Source: Denitrobaculum tricleocarpae (GTDB taxonomy: Bacteria; Pseudomonadota; Alphaproteobacteria; Kiloniellales; Kiloniellaceae). From it: a stretch of DNA of 64,000 nucleotides. The stretch is taken from NCBI RefSeq assembly GCF_007004665.1, contig NZ_ML660061.1:124001-188000 (forward strand), read 5' to 3'. A program made the position numbers and the translations under genes. The notes beneath the pieces are model-generated. The model was given only the letters and a program-made list of their open reading frames with translations, did no database searches and was not told where the DNA came from. Below, piece by piece: positions 27,491 to 39,423 of this stretch (position 1 is its first letter; every line of letters begins with the position of its first letter).

Positions 27491-29938
27491 ATGAGACAGA
27501 AACTGGTCATTATCGGCAACGGGATGGCTCCGGGCCGGATGCTGGAACATCTCTTTGAGCGGGCGCCCGAAACCTACGATGTCACGATCTTTAATGCCGA
27601 GCCACGCGTAAACTACAATCGCTTGATGCTGTCGCCGGTGCTTTCGGGCGAGAAAAGCTATCAGGATATCGTTACGCATGATGACGACTGGTACGTCGCC
27701 CACGGTGTGACGCTGCACAAGTCGGCGAGAGTCGAGACGATCGATCGCAACCGCAAAAGGGTTACGTCGGCAACCGGTATTTCCGCGGACTATGACAAAC
27801 TGGTCATAGCCACCGGATCCAATCCCTTCATCATTCCCATTCCCGGGCACGACCTGGAGGGTGTGCTGGTTTACCGGGATCTGGACGACGTTGAGCGCAT
27901 GCTCGCGGCGGCGGATGCGGGCGGACGGGCCGTGGTGATCGGCGGCGGCCTCCTGGGTCTCGAGGCTGCGGCCGGACTTAAGGCACAGAGCATGGAGGTG
28001 ACGGTCCTGCACCTCATGTCGACACTGATGGAGCGTCAGCTTGATCCGGCCGCCGGATACCTGCTCGAGAAAGCCTTCGAAGAACGTGGGATCGAGGTGG
28101 TCACTCAGGCCAACAGCAGTGAAATTCTCGGGCGTGATGGGCAGGTTTCCGGCGTGCGCCTGGAGGACGGAACAGAGATTGACGCCGCCATCGTCGTTAT
28201 GGCGATCGGCATCCGGCCCTCGGCGAAACTGGCCGAAAACTCGGGGCTTAATGTTGGCCGGGGCGTTGTGGTTGGCGATGACATGCGGACTTCCGATCCC
28301 GATATCTTTGCGCTTGGAGAGTGCGTCGAGCATCGCGGTCAGTGTTACGGCCTCGTTGCGCCGCTTTACGAAATGGCGGGTGTGCTCGCGGATCAGCTGG
28401 TTGGCGGCGAGTCTCTCTACACCGGATCCGTCACGGCGACCAAATTAAAGGTCACCGGCATCGATCTTTATTCCGCGGGCGATTTTGCCGAAGGCGAGGA
28501 CCGGGAAGAGATCGTACTGCGCGACGCGGCCGCAGGGATCTATAAACGCCTGGTGCTCAGGGACAACCGGATTATCGGCGCTGTGCTCTACGGGGAGACC
28601 GGTGACGGTCCCTGGTTCTTCGATCTGCTCAAAAAACAACTCGATATCGCGGAGATGCGGGAGACGCTGGTTTTTGGTCAGGCCTATCAGGGAGGGCCCC
28701 CACTGGACCCTATGGCGGCCGTTGCAGCCTTGCCGGATGATGCAGAGATCTGCGGCTGTAACGGCGTATGTAAATCCAAGATCGTCGAGAGCATTACCGA
28801 CCTGGGTCTGAGTGGGCTGGACGAGGTCCGTACCCACACCAAGGCTTCAGCGTCCTGCGGAACCTGTTCCGGTCTGGTGGAGCAGCTCTTGGGCCTAACC
28901 TTGGGTGACAGCTATTCACCCGCCGCGGTTCGGCCGCTCTGCGCCTGTACGGATCTGGGGCACGACGAAGTGCGCCGCCTGATCAAGGCCAAGGCGCTCA
29001 AGTCGATTCCCGCCGTCATGCAGGAACTGGAGTGGAAGAGTTCCTGCGGCTGCGCCAAGTGCCGGCCCGCGCTCAACTACTACCTGGTATCGGACTGGCC
29101 GGACGAATATGCCGACGATTATCAGTCCCGCTTCATCAATGAGCGCGTCCACGCGAATATCCAGAAGGACGGAACCTATTCCATCGTGCCGCGCATGTGG
29201 GGCGGCATGACTTCGTCGAGGGAACTGCGGGCCATTGCCGATGTGGTCGATAAGTTTGCGATTCCCGCAGTCAAGGTCACAGGCGGCCAGCGTATCGACA
29301 TGCTGGGCATCGAGAAGGAAGATCTGCCGGCCGTCTGGGCCGACCTGGGCAAGGCAGGTTTTGTCTCCGGGCACGCCTATGCAAAGGGTGTGCGCACAGT
29401 GAAAACCTGTGTCGGGACTGACTGGTGCCGCTTCGGCACGCAGGATTCGACCGGGCTTGGCATTCGCATCGAAAAATTCGTCTGGGGTTCCTGGACGCCG
29501 GCCAAACTTAAAATGGCCGTCTCCGGCTGCCCGCGCAATTGTTCCGAGGCCACCTGCAAGGATGTCGGCGTGATCTGTGTCGAGAGCGGGTTCGAGATTC
29601 ACTTCGCCGGTGCCGCCGGCCTGGATATCAAGGGCACCGAGGTTCTGGGCCTGGTCAAAACAGAAGATGAGGTGCTCGAACATATCGTCGCGCTGGTGCA
29701 GATGTACCGCGAGCAGGGTCACTATCTCGAGCGGATTTACAAATGGGCGGCGCGGATCGGCGTGGAGGAAATCCGCCGGCAGATCCTGGAGGATACCGAC
29801 CGGCGCGAAGCCTACTTCGACCGCTTCGTATTCTCTCAGAAGTTTGCGCAGGTCGACCCCTGGTCGGAACGCGTCTCGGGCCTGGACAAGCATGAGTTTA
29901 AGCCCATGGCCACCTTGTCTCTGGAGGCAGCGGAATGA
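27491..29938 (+). CDS. nirB: NAD(P)H nitrite reductase, large subunit
   Basis: Reduces nitrite to ammonium with NAD(P)H in the cytoplasm. The 815-residue chain has FAD/NAD(P)H-binding domains (1-400, GNGMAPG near the start), a BFD-like [2Fe-2S] domain (CGCNGVCKSKI then CGTCSG), a second Cys cluster (SSCGCAKCRP), and the siroheme/[4Fe-4S] domain with CVGTDWC and GCPRNCSEATC. The frame opens upstream at a TTG overlapping the transporter stop, but GGGAGG at 27480-27485 best serves ATG 27491. The stop overlaps the nirD start (ATGA). Siroheme is presumably supplied by cysG downstream. Confidence 0.96.
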   Translation: MRQKLVIIGNGMAPGRMLEHLFERAPETYDVTIFNAEPRVNYNRLMLSPVLSGEKSYQDIVTHDDDWYVAHGVTLHKSARVETIDRNRKRVTSATGISADYDKLVIATGSNPFIIPIPGHDLEGVLVYRDLDDVERMLAAADAGGRAVVIGGGLLGLEAAAGLKAQSMEVTVLHLMSTLMERQLDPAAGYLLEKAFEERGIEVVTQANSSEILGRDGQVSGVRLEDGTEIDAAIVVMAIGIRPSAKLAENSGLNVGRGVVVGDDMRTSDPDIFALGECVEHRGQCYGLVAPLYEMAGVLADQLVGGESLYTGSVTATKLKVTGIDLYSAGDFAEGEDREEIVLRDAAAGIYKRLVLRDNRIIGAVLYGETGDGPWFFDLLKKQLDIAEMRETLVFGQAYQGGPPLDPMAAVAALPDDAEICGCNGVCKSKIVESITDLGLSGLDEVRTHTKASASCGTCSGLVEQLLGLTLGDSYSPAAVRPLCACTDLGHDEVRRLIKAKALKSIPAVMQELEWKSSCGCAKCRPALNYYLVSDWPDEYADDYQSRFINERVHANIQKDGTYSIVPRMWGGMTSSRELRAIADVVDKFAIPAVKVTGGQRIDMLGIEKEDLPAVWADLGKAGFVSGHAYAKGVRTVKTCVGTDWCRFGTQDSTGLGIRIEKFVWGSWTPAKLKMAVSGCPRNCSEATCKDVGVICVESGFEIHFAGAAGLDIKGTEVLGLVKTEDEVLEHIVALVQMYREQGHYLERIYKWAARIGVEEIRRQILEDTDRREAYFDRFVFSQKFAQVDPWSERVSGLDKHEFKPMATLSLEAAE

Positions 29939-30282
29939 GTGCGGTGTTTGATGGCTGGGTTAAAGTCGGCAAGCTCGGCGATGTGCCACGCCGTGGCGCG
30001 CGCTGTATCAAGAGCGGCGATGTGACGATCGCGATTTTCCGGACGGCCGATGACCGTGTCTTTGCCCTGGAAGACCGCTGTCCGCACAAGAATGGTCCGC
30101 TCAGTCAGGGGATCGTCCATGACGGCTGTGTGACCTGTCCTTTGCACAACTGGGTGATCTCTCTCGAAAATGGTGAAGCCCAGGGGGCAGACAGCGGACG
30201 CTCCGCAAGCTTCAAAGTGAAACTCAAGGGGGATGACATTCTTCTGGATTTGAAGGACGTGCATCGGGCAGGACGACGCTGA
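29935..30282 (+). CDS. nirD: NAD(P)H nitrite reductase, small (Rieske) subunit
   Basis: A 115-residue Rieske-like partner of NirB. Unlike many NirD proteins, which have lost the cluster ligands, this one retains both motifs: CPHKNGPLSQG and CPLHNW. It may therefore bind a [2Fe-2S] cluster. It overlaps nirB by 4 bases and its stop overlaps the nasA ATG (TGATG), so three genes are translationally linked. Confidence 0.93.
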   Translation: MSAVFDGWVKVGKLGDVPRRGARCIKSGDVTIAIFRTADDRVFALEDRCPHKNGPLSQGIVHDGCVTCPLHNWVISLENGEAQGADSGRSASFKVKLKGDDILLDLKDVHRAGRR

Positions 30283-32960
30283 TGAAGCTGGCGCCTTCCG
30301 ACTGCAGGACCGTCAAAACGACCTGTCCCTACTGCGGTGTGGGCTGCGGCATTCTTGCCCGCAGAAATGAAGAGGGTACGGTCACTATCTCAGGTGACCC
30401 CACGCATCCGGCCAATTTCGGGCGGCTTTGTTCCAAGGGCGTTGCCCTGGGTGAAACCCTTGATCTTGAAGGCCGGCTGCTCACGCCGGAGGTGAATGGC
30501 GCATCCGCGACGTGGGATGAGGCTTTGTCTCTGGTTGCTGAGCGTTTTAGTGCGGCGGTTGCCGAGCACGGACCAGAGTCCGTCGCCTTTTACGTCTCGG
30601 GCCAGTTGCTGACCGAAGACTACTATGTCGCCAACAAGCTGATGAAAGGCTTCATCGGCTCGGCGAACATAGACACCAATTCCCGGCTCTGCATGGCGTC
30701 CAGTGTTGCGGGGCACCGGCGAGCCTTCGGATCGGACACGGTGCCGGGCTGTTATGAGGATCTGGAGCTCGCTGATCTGATCGTGCTGGTCGGATCGAAC
30801 CTCGCCTGGTGCCATCCGGTTCTTTACCAGCGGATCGTCGCGGCCAAGGCGGCTCGGCCTGAGATGAAAATTGTGGTGGTGGATCCGCGCCGTACGGTGA
30901 CCGCCGATACAGCCGACTTGCATCTCGCGATCGACCCGGACGGCGACGTAGCGCTGTTCTGCGGCCTTCTCAGTCATTTGAAAAATGCCGGCGTACTTGA
31001 TGAGGCCTACATAGCCAATCATACGGAAGGCCTGGATGCGGCCCTTGCCGCGGCGGATATCGGACCGGAGCAGGTCGCATCGCAGACCGGTCTGACGCTG
31101 GACGAGATTGAGCGCTTCTACAGTCTTTTTGCGGCCACGGAAAAAACGGTCACCCTCTATAGCCAGGGCGTCAACCAGTCGGTTTGCGGGACCGACAAGG
31201 TCAACGCCATCATCAATTGCCACCTTGCGACCGGCCGGATCGGCCGTCCCGGCATGGGCCCTTTTTCGATTACCGGACAGCCCAACGCCATGGGCGGGCG
31301 CGAAGCGGGCGGCCTGGCGAATATGCTGGCGTGTCATATGGACCTTGAACGCGACGATCACCGGTCACTGGTGCGCGACTTCTGGCAATCGCCCGTCATC
31401 GCGGATCGGGCAGGCCTCAAGGCCGTCGAACTGTTCCAGGCGGTTGCCGACGGTCGCATCAAAGCCCTCTGGATCATGGCGACCAATCCGGTCGACAGTC
31501 TTCCTGATGCGGACGGAGTGCAGGCTGCCATCGCCTCCTGTCCTTTCGTGGTCGTCTCCGATCTGCTTGCCGAAACCGACACTGCCCGCCATGCCCATGT
31601 GAAGTTACCCTCCACGGGCTGGGGTGAAAAAGACGGTACCGTGACCAACTCCGAGCGACGTATTTCGCGGCAGCGAGCCTTCCTGCCTGCTCCGGGAGAG
31701 GCCAAGCCGGATTGGTGGCAAATGGGACAGGTCGCGCAGCTTATGGGGCATCATGAGGCGTTCGATTATCCCGATCCTGCATCGATTTTTCGCGAGGTTG
31801 CCGCGCTCTCGGCGCAGGACAACGCAGGGGCCCGCGACTTCGACATCGGTGACTGCGCCGACATGACGTTGCACGATTATGAGAGGCTCGAGCCCTTTCA
31901 GTGGCCGCGTCCAAAGGACACTGCGCCCGGAGATGCGCGCTTCTTTGCCAAAGGCGGGTTCTTCACGGCGAACCGCAAGGCACGTTTCGTGCCGGTCGCG
32001 CCCGCTGGACGTGAGATCTCCGAAGCTTCTCCGCAATTCAGACTCAACTCCGGTCGGGTCCGCGATCACTGGCACACCATGACCCGGACGGGAAAGAGCG
32101 CACGGCTCTCCGCGCATACCGCTGAGCCCTTCGCCGAAATTCATCCCGATGACGCATCACGCCTGGGGATCACAGAAGCCTCCATCGTCGAAGTGATAAG
32201 TGGTGACCACAAAGCCCGCCTCCGGGCTCTGATTACGCGGCGTCAAAAAGCAGGACGGCTTTTTGTGCCGATGCACTGGAACGGCCTCTTCGCGTCCGCC
32301 GCACGTATCAATGCCTTGATCCCGCCGGTCATGGACCCGCATTCGGGGCAGCCGGCCCTGAAGAGCGGGCGTGTCGCGATACGACCTTTCAAAGTGGGTC
32401 TCTTTGGCTTTGCGGTTTCCAGCAATAAGCCCGACCCCAACGGCTGCGATTACTGGGCGCTGGCACGCTGCAAGGGCGGTTGGCGGCTCGAATTCGCGTT
32501 GACGCGCACCACCGACGACATCGATGGTTTCGCAGCAAGACTGTTCAGAGAAGCTGCGGCCCAACAGCTGGAGACCCTGGCCTACAGCGACCGGGAAAAA
32601 CACGACGAGCGGCGCGCAAGTTTTGATGGAAGTCGTTTGCTCAACGCCCTCTATCTCTCGGCGGAACCCGTAGCCGTGTCCCGTCTTTGGGCGGCCGAGC
32701 AATTGGACAAGGGTTACGATCTGCGTCAGTCACGTTACCGCATCATCGCCGGCAGGCCATTGGGAGACGGTCGCGACCCGGGCGCTATCGTCTGTTCCTG
32801 TTTTGGCGTCGGCGCAAAGGATATCGGGGCTGCCGTGCGCAGCGGCAGTTCCTCCGTAGATGCGATTGGCCGGGCTCTGAAGGCCGGAACGAACTGCGGC
32901 TCCTGCCGCTCGGAAATACAGGAGATTGTCGATGCAGAGTCTGTCGTTGCTGCCGAATAA
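30282..32960 (+). CDS. nasA: Assimilatory nitrate reductase catalytic subunit
   Basis: Cytoplasmic molybdopterin (bis-MGD) enzyme reducing nitrate to nitrite. The chain of 892 residues has an N-terminal [4Fe-4S] motif with Cys15, Cys18, Cys22 and Cys50, then the molybdopterin oxidoreductase domain (about 55-500), a molydopterin dinucleotide-binding domain (about 600-710) and a C-terminal BFD-like [2Fe-2S] domain (about 830-885, CSCFGVGAKD and CGSCRSEI). The extra BFD domain is typical of NasA/NarB forms that take electrons from a flavoprotein, but no separate NasB/NasC reductase gene is in the cluster; NirB or a ferredoxin may serve. The end overlaps cysG by 29 bases. Confidence 0.95.
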   Translation: MKLAPSDCRTVKTTCPYCGVGCGILARRNEEGTVTISGDPTHPANFGRLCSKGVALGETLDLEGRLLTPEVNGASATWDEALSLVAERFSAAVAEHGPESVAFYVSGQLLTEDYYVANKLMKGFIGSANIDTNSRLCMASSVAGHRRAFGSDTVPGCYEDLELADLIVLVGSNLAWCHPVLYQRIVAAKAARPEMKIVVVDPRRTVTADTADLHLAIDPDGDVALFCGLLSHLKNAGVLDEAYIANHTEGLDAALAAADIGPEQVASQTGLTLDEIERFYSLFAATEKTVTLYSQGVNQSVCGTDKVNAIINCHLATGRIGRPGMGPFSITGQPNAMGGREAGGLANMLACHMDLERDDHRSLVRDFWQSPVIADRAGLKAVELFQAVADGRIKALWIMATNPVDSLPDADGVQAAIASCPFVVVSDLLAETDTARHAHVKLPSTGWGEKDGTVTNSERRISRQRAFLPAPGEAKPDWWQMGQVAQLMGHHEAFDYPDPASIFREVAALSAQDNAGARDFDIGDCADMTLHDYERLEPFQWPRPKDTAPGDARFFAKGGFFTANRKARFVPVAPAGREISEASPQFRLNSGRVRDHWHTMTRTGKSARLSAHTAEPFAEIHPDDASRLGITEASIVEVISGDHKARLRALITRRQKAGRLFVPMHWNGLFASAARINALIPPVMDPHSGQPALKSGRVAIRPFKVGLFGFAVSSNKPDPNGCDYWALARCKGGWRLEFALTRTTDDIDGFAARLFREAAAQQLETLAYSDREKHDERRASFDGSRLLNALYLSAEPVAVSRLWAAEQLDKGYDLRQSRYRIIAGRPLGDGRDPGAIVCSCFGVGAKDIGAAVRSGSSSVDAIGRALKAGTNCGSCRSEIQEIVDAESVVAAE

Positions 32961-34434
32961 CCGGGAGGCGGGGGCCAATCGTCCAGCGACGCAGCGCATC
33001 GCGCCACTCGCGACAGTGCCGCTATTCTTCAAGCTGGAAGGCAAGAAGGTTCTGGTGGCTGGCGGGTCTGAAGCGGCTGCCTGGAAAGTCGAACTTCTGA
33101 CAGCCGCGGGTGCGCGGGTTCATCTCTATGCCGAAAGGCTCGATTCCGGCTTTCGTCCGCTTTTGAGAGACAGCACGCAACCAGGGCACATCGTTTGGCA
33201 CCGGCAGGCATGGAAAGATGAGAGCTTCTGCGGGGCCGCTGTCGCGATTGGCGATATCGCGGGTGATGAAGAGGCGGACGCATTCTGGCGGGCGGCGAAG
33301 GCCTCGGGCGTACCGGTCAACATCATTGATAAACCGAAGTACTGTGCCTTTCAGTTCGGATCGATCGTTAACCGCTCGCCGGTGGTGATCGGCATCTCAA
33401 GCGATGGATCCTCGCCTATTCTGGCGCAAGCGATCCGAAGACGCATTGAAACCCTGATCCCCCCGTCGCTGGCGAACTGGGCCAGGATTGCCAAAGCTCT
33501 GCGCGGGGAGGTTTCCGGCCGGCTGACATCGAAACGGCCAAGGCGTTGGTTTTGGGAGCAATTCTCCAGCCTTGCCTTTGGAGTGCCACCGGGTCCAAAC
33601 ACCGAGGAAACTCTGCTGGCAGAGATCCAGCGTAAATCCCGGGCGCAGGGACCGGAATTCGGGCAGGTGACCCTGGTTGGCGCCGGACCGGGTGATGCTG
33701 AATTTCTGACGCTGAAGGCGGTTCGGGCCTTACAGTCCGCGGATGTCATCCTCCACGACAATCTGGTTTCCGACGAAGTGCTTGAACTCGCCCGACGAGA
33801 AGCAAAGCGCATGTTGGTCGGTAAGCGTGGTGGCCGGGAAAGCTGCCGTCAGGAGGGCATCAACGAGATGATGGCGAAGCTGGCAAAGGCGGGTAAAAAC
33901 GTCGTGCGGCTGAAGTCCGGCGACCCGATGGTGTTCGGCCGAGCGGGAGAGGAAATCGAATGGCTGCAAGACCAGGGCATTTGCGTCTCGACGGTTCCCG
34001 GTATCACTGCGGCCGCGGCGATGGCATCTGCGCTCGGAATTTCTCTGACCCATCGTGATCATGCCCGATCGCTGCGTTTCGTAACCGGCCACTCGCGCAA
34101 AGGCATGCTTCCTGATGACATCGACTGGCGCGCAGTAGCTGATCCCAAGACCACCACCGTTTTTTACATGGGACGGGGGACAGCCGCTCAGATCTCCGAA
34201 ACGCTGATTGACAACGACATGGACCCGGCAACGCCCGTGGTTGCCTGCGCTGGATTGTCGCGAGCGACGCAAAAGACCTGGTTCGGCAACCTCGAGAAGC
34301 TTGGCGCAGGCGTTCAGGCGCTTCTCACGGATGAACCTGTCCTCATCGGCGTTGGATCTGTCTTCGGTGTACAAGAGAGGGATTGCCGCATTCCTGGGTC
34401 AAATGCGAAGACCAGGATCAGCGCCGGCCTTTAG
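32932..34434 (+). CDS. cysG: Siroheme synthase (precorrin-2 dehydrogenase/ferrochelatase-uroporphyrinogen III methyltransferase)
   Basis: Makes siroheme, the NirB cofactor, from uroporphyrinogen III. In 500 residues the N-terminal third (about 25-220) is the NAD-binding dehydrogenase/chelatase half (FKLEGKKVLVAGGSEAA). The rest (about 240-490) is the SAM-dependent methyltransferase (VTLVGAGPGDAEFLTLKA, RLKSGDPMVFGRAGEE, VPGITAAAAMASALGISLTH). ATG 32932 is 7 bases after AGGAG; a TTG two codons earlier is the alternative. It overlaps the nasA end by 29 bases. Last gene of the nitrate operon. Confidence 0.94.
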   Translation: MQSLSLLPNNREAGANRPATQRIAPLATVPLFFKLEGKKVLVAGGSEAAAWKVELLTAAGARVHLYAERLDSGFRPLLRDSTQPGHIVWHRQAWKDESFCGAAVAIGDIAGDEEADAFWRAAKASGVPVNIIDKPKYCAFQFGSIVNRSPVVIGISSDGSSPILAQAIRRRIETLIPPSLANWARIAKALRGEVSGRLTSKRPRRWFWEQFSSLAFGVPPGPNTEETLLAEIQRKSRAQGPEFGQVTLVGAGPGDAEFLTLKAVRALQSADVILHDNLVSDEVLELARREAKRMLVGKRGGRESCRQEGINEMMAKLAKAGKNVVRLKSGDPMVFGRAGEEIEWLQDQGICVSTVPGITAAAAMASALGISLTHRDHARSLRFVTGHSRKGMLPDDIDWRAVADPKTTTVFYMGRGTAAQISETLIDNDMDPATPVVACAGLSRATQKTWFGNLEKLGAGVQALLTDEPVLIGVGSVFGVQERDCRIPGSNAKTRISAGL

Positions 34435-35087
34435 CGGTCATCCAGCTGGTGTTCATTTGAGAGCAAACGGGTCTTAAAGGTTCTGGTCCGGTTTACAGCT
34501 TCTCTGTAACCACCCGTAACGGCGGTTGCTCACTTCGACCGGAGTTCGGCCTGGTCGATTGGTTCGCCATCAAAGTATCTTCTTGCAGTTTTGGTGATAC
34601 TGCCGCGCTCGCCCATGCGCCCCCGGATCCCTTGTGCCGTGAGAGAAGTCTCAGCGCTTAGCCGGGCATTGAGCCAAATGAAGTGGGGCTTCGAGCTACA
34701 GAGTTCTCATTCCCGGCATTTAGGCCTCGAGCTTTGACAATGCCACCTGGTTGCCTGTTCCGGGCTCTACGCCTGAACGGATTTGATGGAGTGGATTGCG
34801 CCAAAAGCTCGTGATGGCCTCTAAAAACGTGAATTTGTGCGCCGCAACTCGGTTGCGGTTACGGCAGAGTCACCTGAATTCCGGCGGACGAAAGCTTTAA
34901 GGAGCCCCGGTTTACTGTCGGCGGCTGTTTCAACTCTTGGAAGAATTTTACAAAAAATATATATAGGCCTGTTATTTTTTGACAAATAAGATGTTGAAGA
35001 TAAACAAATATTTGATTTTTTGACCAATGTTTGTTTTTCTATTGGTTAACGAAGCTTAAGACTTCGAGACCCTATGGAGGAAGCAAT
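34435..35087. other. Intergenic region before acs
   Basis: The 653 bases start at normal GC and become AT-rich after about 34940. A hairpin CCGCAAC/GTTGCGG (34842-34848 with 34852-34858) is seen. A possible -35 TTGACA (34979-34984) with TAAACA 16 bases on (35001-35006) is a weak candidate acs promoter. No RNA gene, sigma-54 site or convincing reading frame is visible. No obvious terminator with T run follows cysG. Confidence 0.4.
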
Positions 35088-37064
<1,977 letters not shown>

Positions 37065-37242
37065 AGGCTGCAGCCCTTGTGCGGCCGCAGGTGATGGGCG
37101 GCTTCAAAACAGCTGTGCTTCTAAAACGCTTTGCAACCACAAGGAATCGGATCATGCTTGTTTTAAGGCGAATCTGCCGTGACGGCGCTCGCGCCGGTAC
37201 GAACCCGTAAGTGAAAACCATTAACTAAAAGGGAGTGAAACA

Positions 37243-37503
37243 ATGTCGGATAAGCCCTCGAACAATGTCTATTGGGCGACAAACATCCGGATCGTGACTG
37301 TCTGTCTCATCATCTGGGCACTGGTATCCTTCGGTTTTGGAATCGTCCTGCGTCCGCTGCTCTCCGGCATTTCGATCGGTGGCACGGATTTAGGTTTTTG
37401 GTTTGCGCAGCAAGGCTCGATCCTTGTTTTTCTGGCGCTGATTTTTTTCTACGCCTTCCGCATGAACCGCCTTGACCGTGAACACGGCGTCGACGAAGAG
37501 TAG
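37243..37503 (+). CDS. DUF4212 small subunit of sodium:substrate symporter
   Basis: An 86-residue membrane protein with two helices (about 17-38 and 55-75) and a conserved YWATNIRIV start. DUF4212 proteins are nearly always encoded just ahead of an SSS-family symporter and are regarded as its small subunit. Start has a ribosome site AGGGAG. It is 12 bases ahead of the symporter gene. Confidence 0.92.
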   Translation: MSDKPSNNVYWATNIRIVTVCLIIWALVSFGFGIVLRPLLSGISIGGTDLGFWFAQQGSILVFLALIFFYAFRMNRLDREHGVDEE

Positions 37504-37515
37504 GGGGACTCGACA

Positions 37516-39285
37516 ATGGAACAATACACACTCAACTTGCTGATCGTGGGAGCGAGCTTTGCGCTCTACATCGGCATTGCGGTCTGGGCCCGGGCGGGTT
37601 CGACCTCTGAATTCTATGCGGCCAGCCGCGGTGTCCATCCGGTCACAAACGGGATGGCGACAGCCGCGGACTGGATGTCCGCTGCGTCCTTTATCTCCAT
37701 GGCCGGGCTGATTGCCTTTACCGGCTACGACAACTCCTCTTTCCTCATGGGCTGGACCGGCGGCTACGTGCTGCTGGCGTTGCTGCTTGCGCCTTATCTG
37801 CGCAAGTTCGGCAAGTTCACCGTGCCTGAATTCATCGGGGATCGCTTCTACAGCCCCACCGCGCGTCTGGTGGCCGTGGCCTGCCTGATTATCGCTTCGA
37901 TCACTTATGTGATCGGTCAGATGACCGGTGTTGGTGTCGCCTTCTCGCGGTTCCTCGAAATTGATGTGACATGGGGTTTGCTGATTGGCGCAGCCATCGT
38001 GTTCTTCTATGCGGTCCTGGGCGGTATGAAGGGGATCACCTATACGCAGGTCGCGCAGTACTGCGTGCTGATCCTGGCTTATACGGTGCCGGCGATCTTT
38101 ATCTCGCTGCAGCTGACCGGTATGGCATTGCCGCCGCTGGGACTCTTCTCCGAGCACGTGGCGTCTGGCGTTCCTTTGCTTGAAAAGCTGGATCAGGTCA
38201 TCGCCGATCTTGGGTTCAACAGCTACACCGGACATCATACCAATACCTTCAACATGGTGCTCTTCACTCTGTCGCTGATGATCGGTACGGCGGGCCTGCC
38301 GCACGTGATCATCCGCTTCTTCACCGTGCCGAAGGTGGCCGACGCCCGCTGGTCTGCCGGTTGGGCACTGGTCTTTATTGCGCTGCTGTATCTGACCGCA
38401 CCTGCGGTTGGCGCCATGGCACGCCTGAACCTGGTGGATACCATCTATCCGAACGGACCGACCCAGGACTCGCTGGCCTACGACGAGCGTCCCGACTGGA
38501 TGAAGAACTGGGAAGCGACCGGCTTGCTGAAGTTCGAGGACAAGAACGGTGACGGACGGATCCAGTTCTACAACGACAAGTCCGAGAGCTTTGCAGCAAC
38601 CGCGGCGGCAAACGGCTGGCAGGGCTCGGAATTGAATGTGAACCGTGACATTCTGGTGCTGGCCAATCCGGAGATCGCACAGCTTCCGGGCTGGGTCATT
38701 GCTCTTGTTGCGGCCGGTGGTCTTGCCGCCGCGCTTTCAACGGCGGCCGGTTTGCTGCTCGCGATTTCCTCGGCGGTCAGTCATGATCTGATCAAGGGTG
38801 CAATCAATCCGAATATTTCGGAGAAGGGTGAGCTCTTGGCGGCCCGGGTTGCGATGGCGGTTGCAATCGTGGTCGCAACCTATCTCGGGCTCAATCCGCC
38901 CGGATTTGCGGCGCAAACCGTTGCCCTGGCCTTTGGTCTGGCAGCCGCTTCGATCTTCCCGGCCTTGATGATGGGAATCTTCTCGAAGCGGGTGAACAAC
39001 AAAGGTGCGGTCGCGGGTATGCTGGCAGGCCTGATCTTCACCCTGGTTTACATCTTCTCCTACAAGGGGTGGCTGTTCATTCCGGGTACCAACTTCCTGG
39101 CAGATACGCCAGAGAACTGGATCTTCGGTATTTCGCCTCTCTCGATCGGCGCGATCGGTGCAATGCTCAACTTCGCTGTTGCCATCGGTATCTCGCGGAT
39201 GACCGAAGAGCCGCCGCAGGAGATCCAGGACCTGGTCGAAAGCATCCGGATTCCCCGTGGTGCGGGAGCGGCCACGACGCACTAA
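37516..39285 (+). CDS. Sodium:solute symporter (SSS family, DUF4212-linked)
   Basis: Probably takes up acetate or another short carboxylate with Na+. The 589 residues hold about 13 helices, with the SSS hallmarks YAASRGVHPVTNGMATAADWMSAAS and GTAGLPHVIIRFFTVP. A hydrophilic insert (about residues 310-385) containing an EF-hand-like DKNGDGRIQF stretch lies between membrane helices, as in the VC_2705 subfamily. Pairing with DUF4212 and closeness to acs support the substrate guess, but specificity is not shown by sequence. A Na+ gradient could come from the NQR encoded in this window. Confidence 0.93.
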   Translation: MEQYTLNLLIVGASFALYIGIAVWARAGSTSEFYAASRGVHPVTNGMATAADWMSAASFISMAGLIAFTGYDNSSFLMGWTGGYVLLALLLAPYLRKFGKFTVPEFIGDRFYSPTARLVAVACLIIASITYVIGQMTGVGVAFSRFLEIDVTWGLLIGAAIVFFYAVLGGMKGITYTQVAQYCVLILAYTVPAIFISLQLTGMALPPLGLFSEHVASGVPLLEKLDQVIADLGFNSYTGHHTNTFNMVLFTLSLMIGTAGLPHVIIRFFTVPKVADARWSAGWALVFIALLYLTAPAVGAMARLNLVDTIYPNGPTQDSLAYDERPDWMKNWEATGLLKFEDKNGDGRIQFYNDKSESFAATAAANGWQGSELNVNRDILVLANPEIAQLPGWVIALVAAGGLAAALSTAAGLLLAISSAVSHDLIKGAINPNISEKGELLAARVAMAVAIVVATYLGLNPPGFAAQTVALAFGLAAASIFPALMMGIFSKRVNNKGAVAGMLAGLIFTLVYIFSYKGWLFIPGTNFLADTPENWIFGISPLSIGAIGAMLNFAVAIGISRMTEEPPQEIQDLVESIRIPRGAGAATTH

Positions 39286-39342
39286 CCCTGCGTATGCAGC
39301 CGACGGACGTCACCTGGACGTAACCGGCGTCCGTTGTAAGAT

Positions 39343-39386
39343 GATGCAGCCCCTCGTCCCATAGACGATCCAAAAGGGGCTGCATC
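39343..39386 (+). terminator. Hairpin after the symporter gene
   Basis: A perfect 12-base stem GATGCAGCCCCT/AGGGGCTGCATC (39343-39354 with 39375-39386) with a 20-base loop and no T run. It lies between the symporter and DUF294 genes; either a processing/stabilising structure or a Rho-dependent end. Confidence 0.4.
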
Positions 39387-39423
39387 CCCTCTCTCAAGAG
39401 GTCTTTCACACAACGAGTTGAGC

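Noticed and set aside
34821-35027. 68-residue minus-strand frame in the region before acs
   Set aside because: No ribosome site and low-complexity composition from the AT-rich promoter area.
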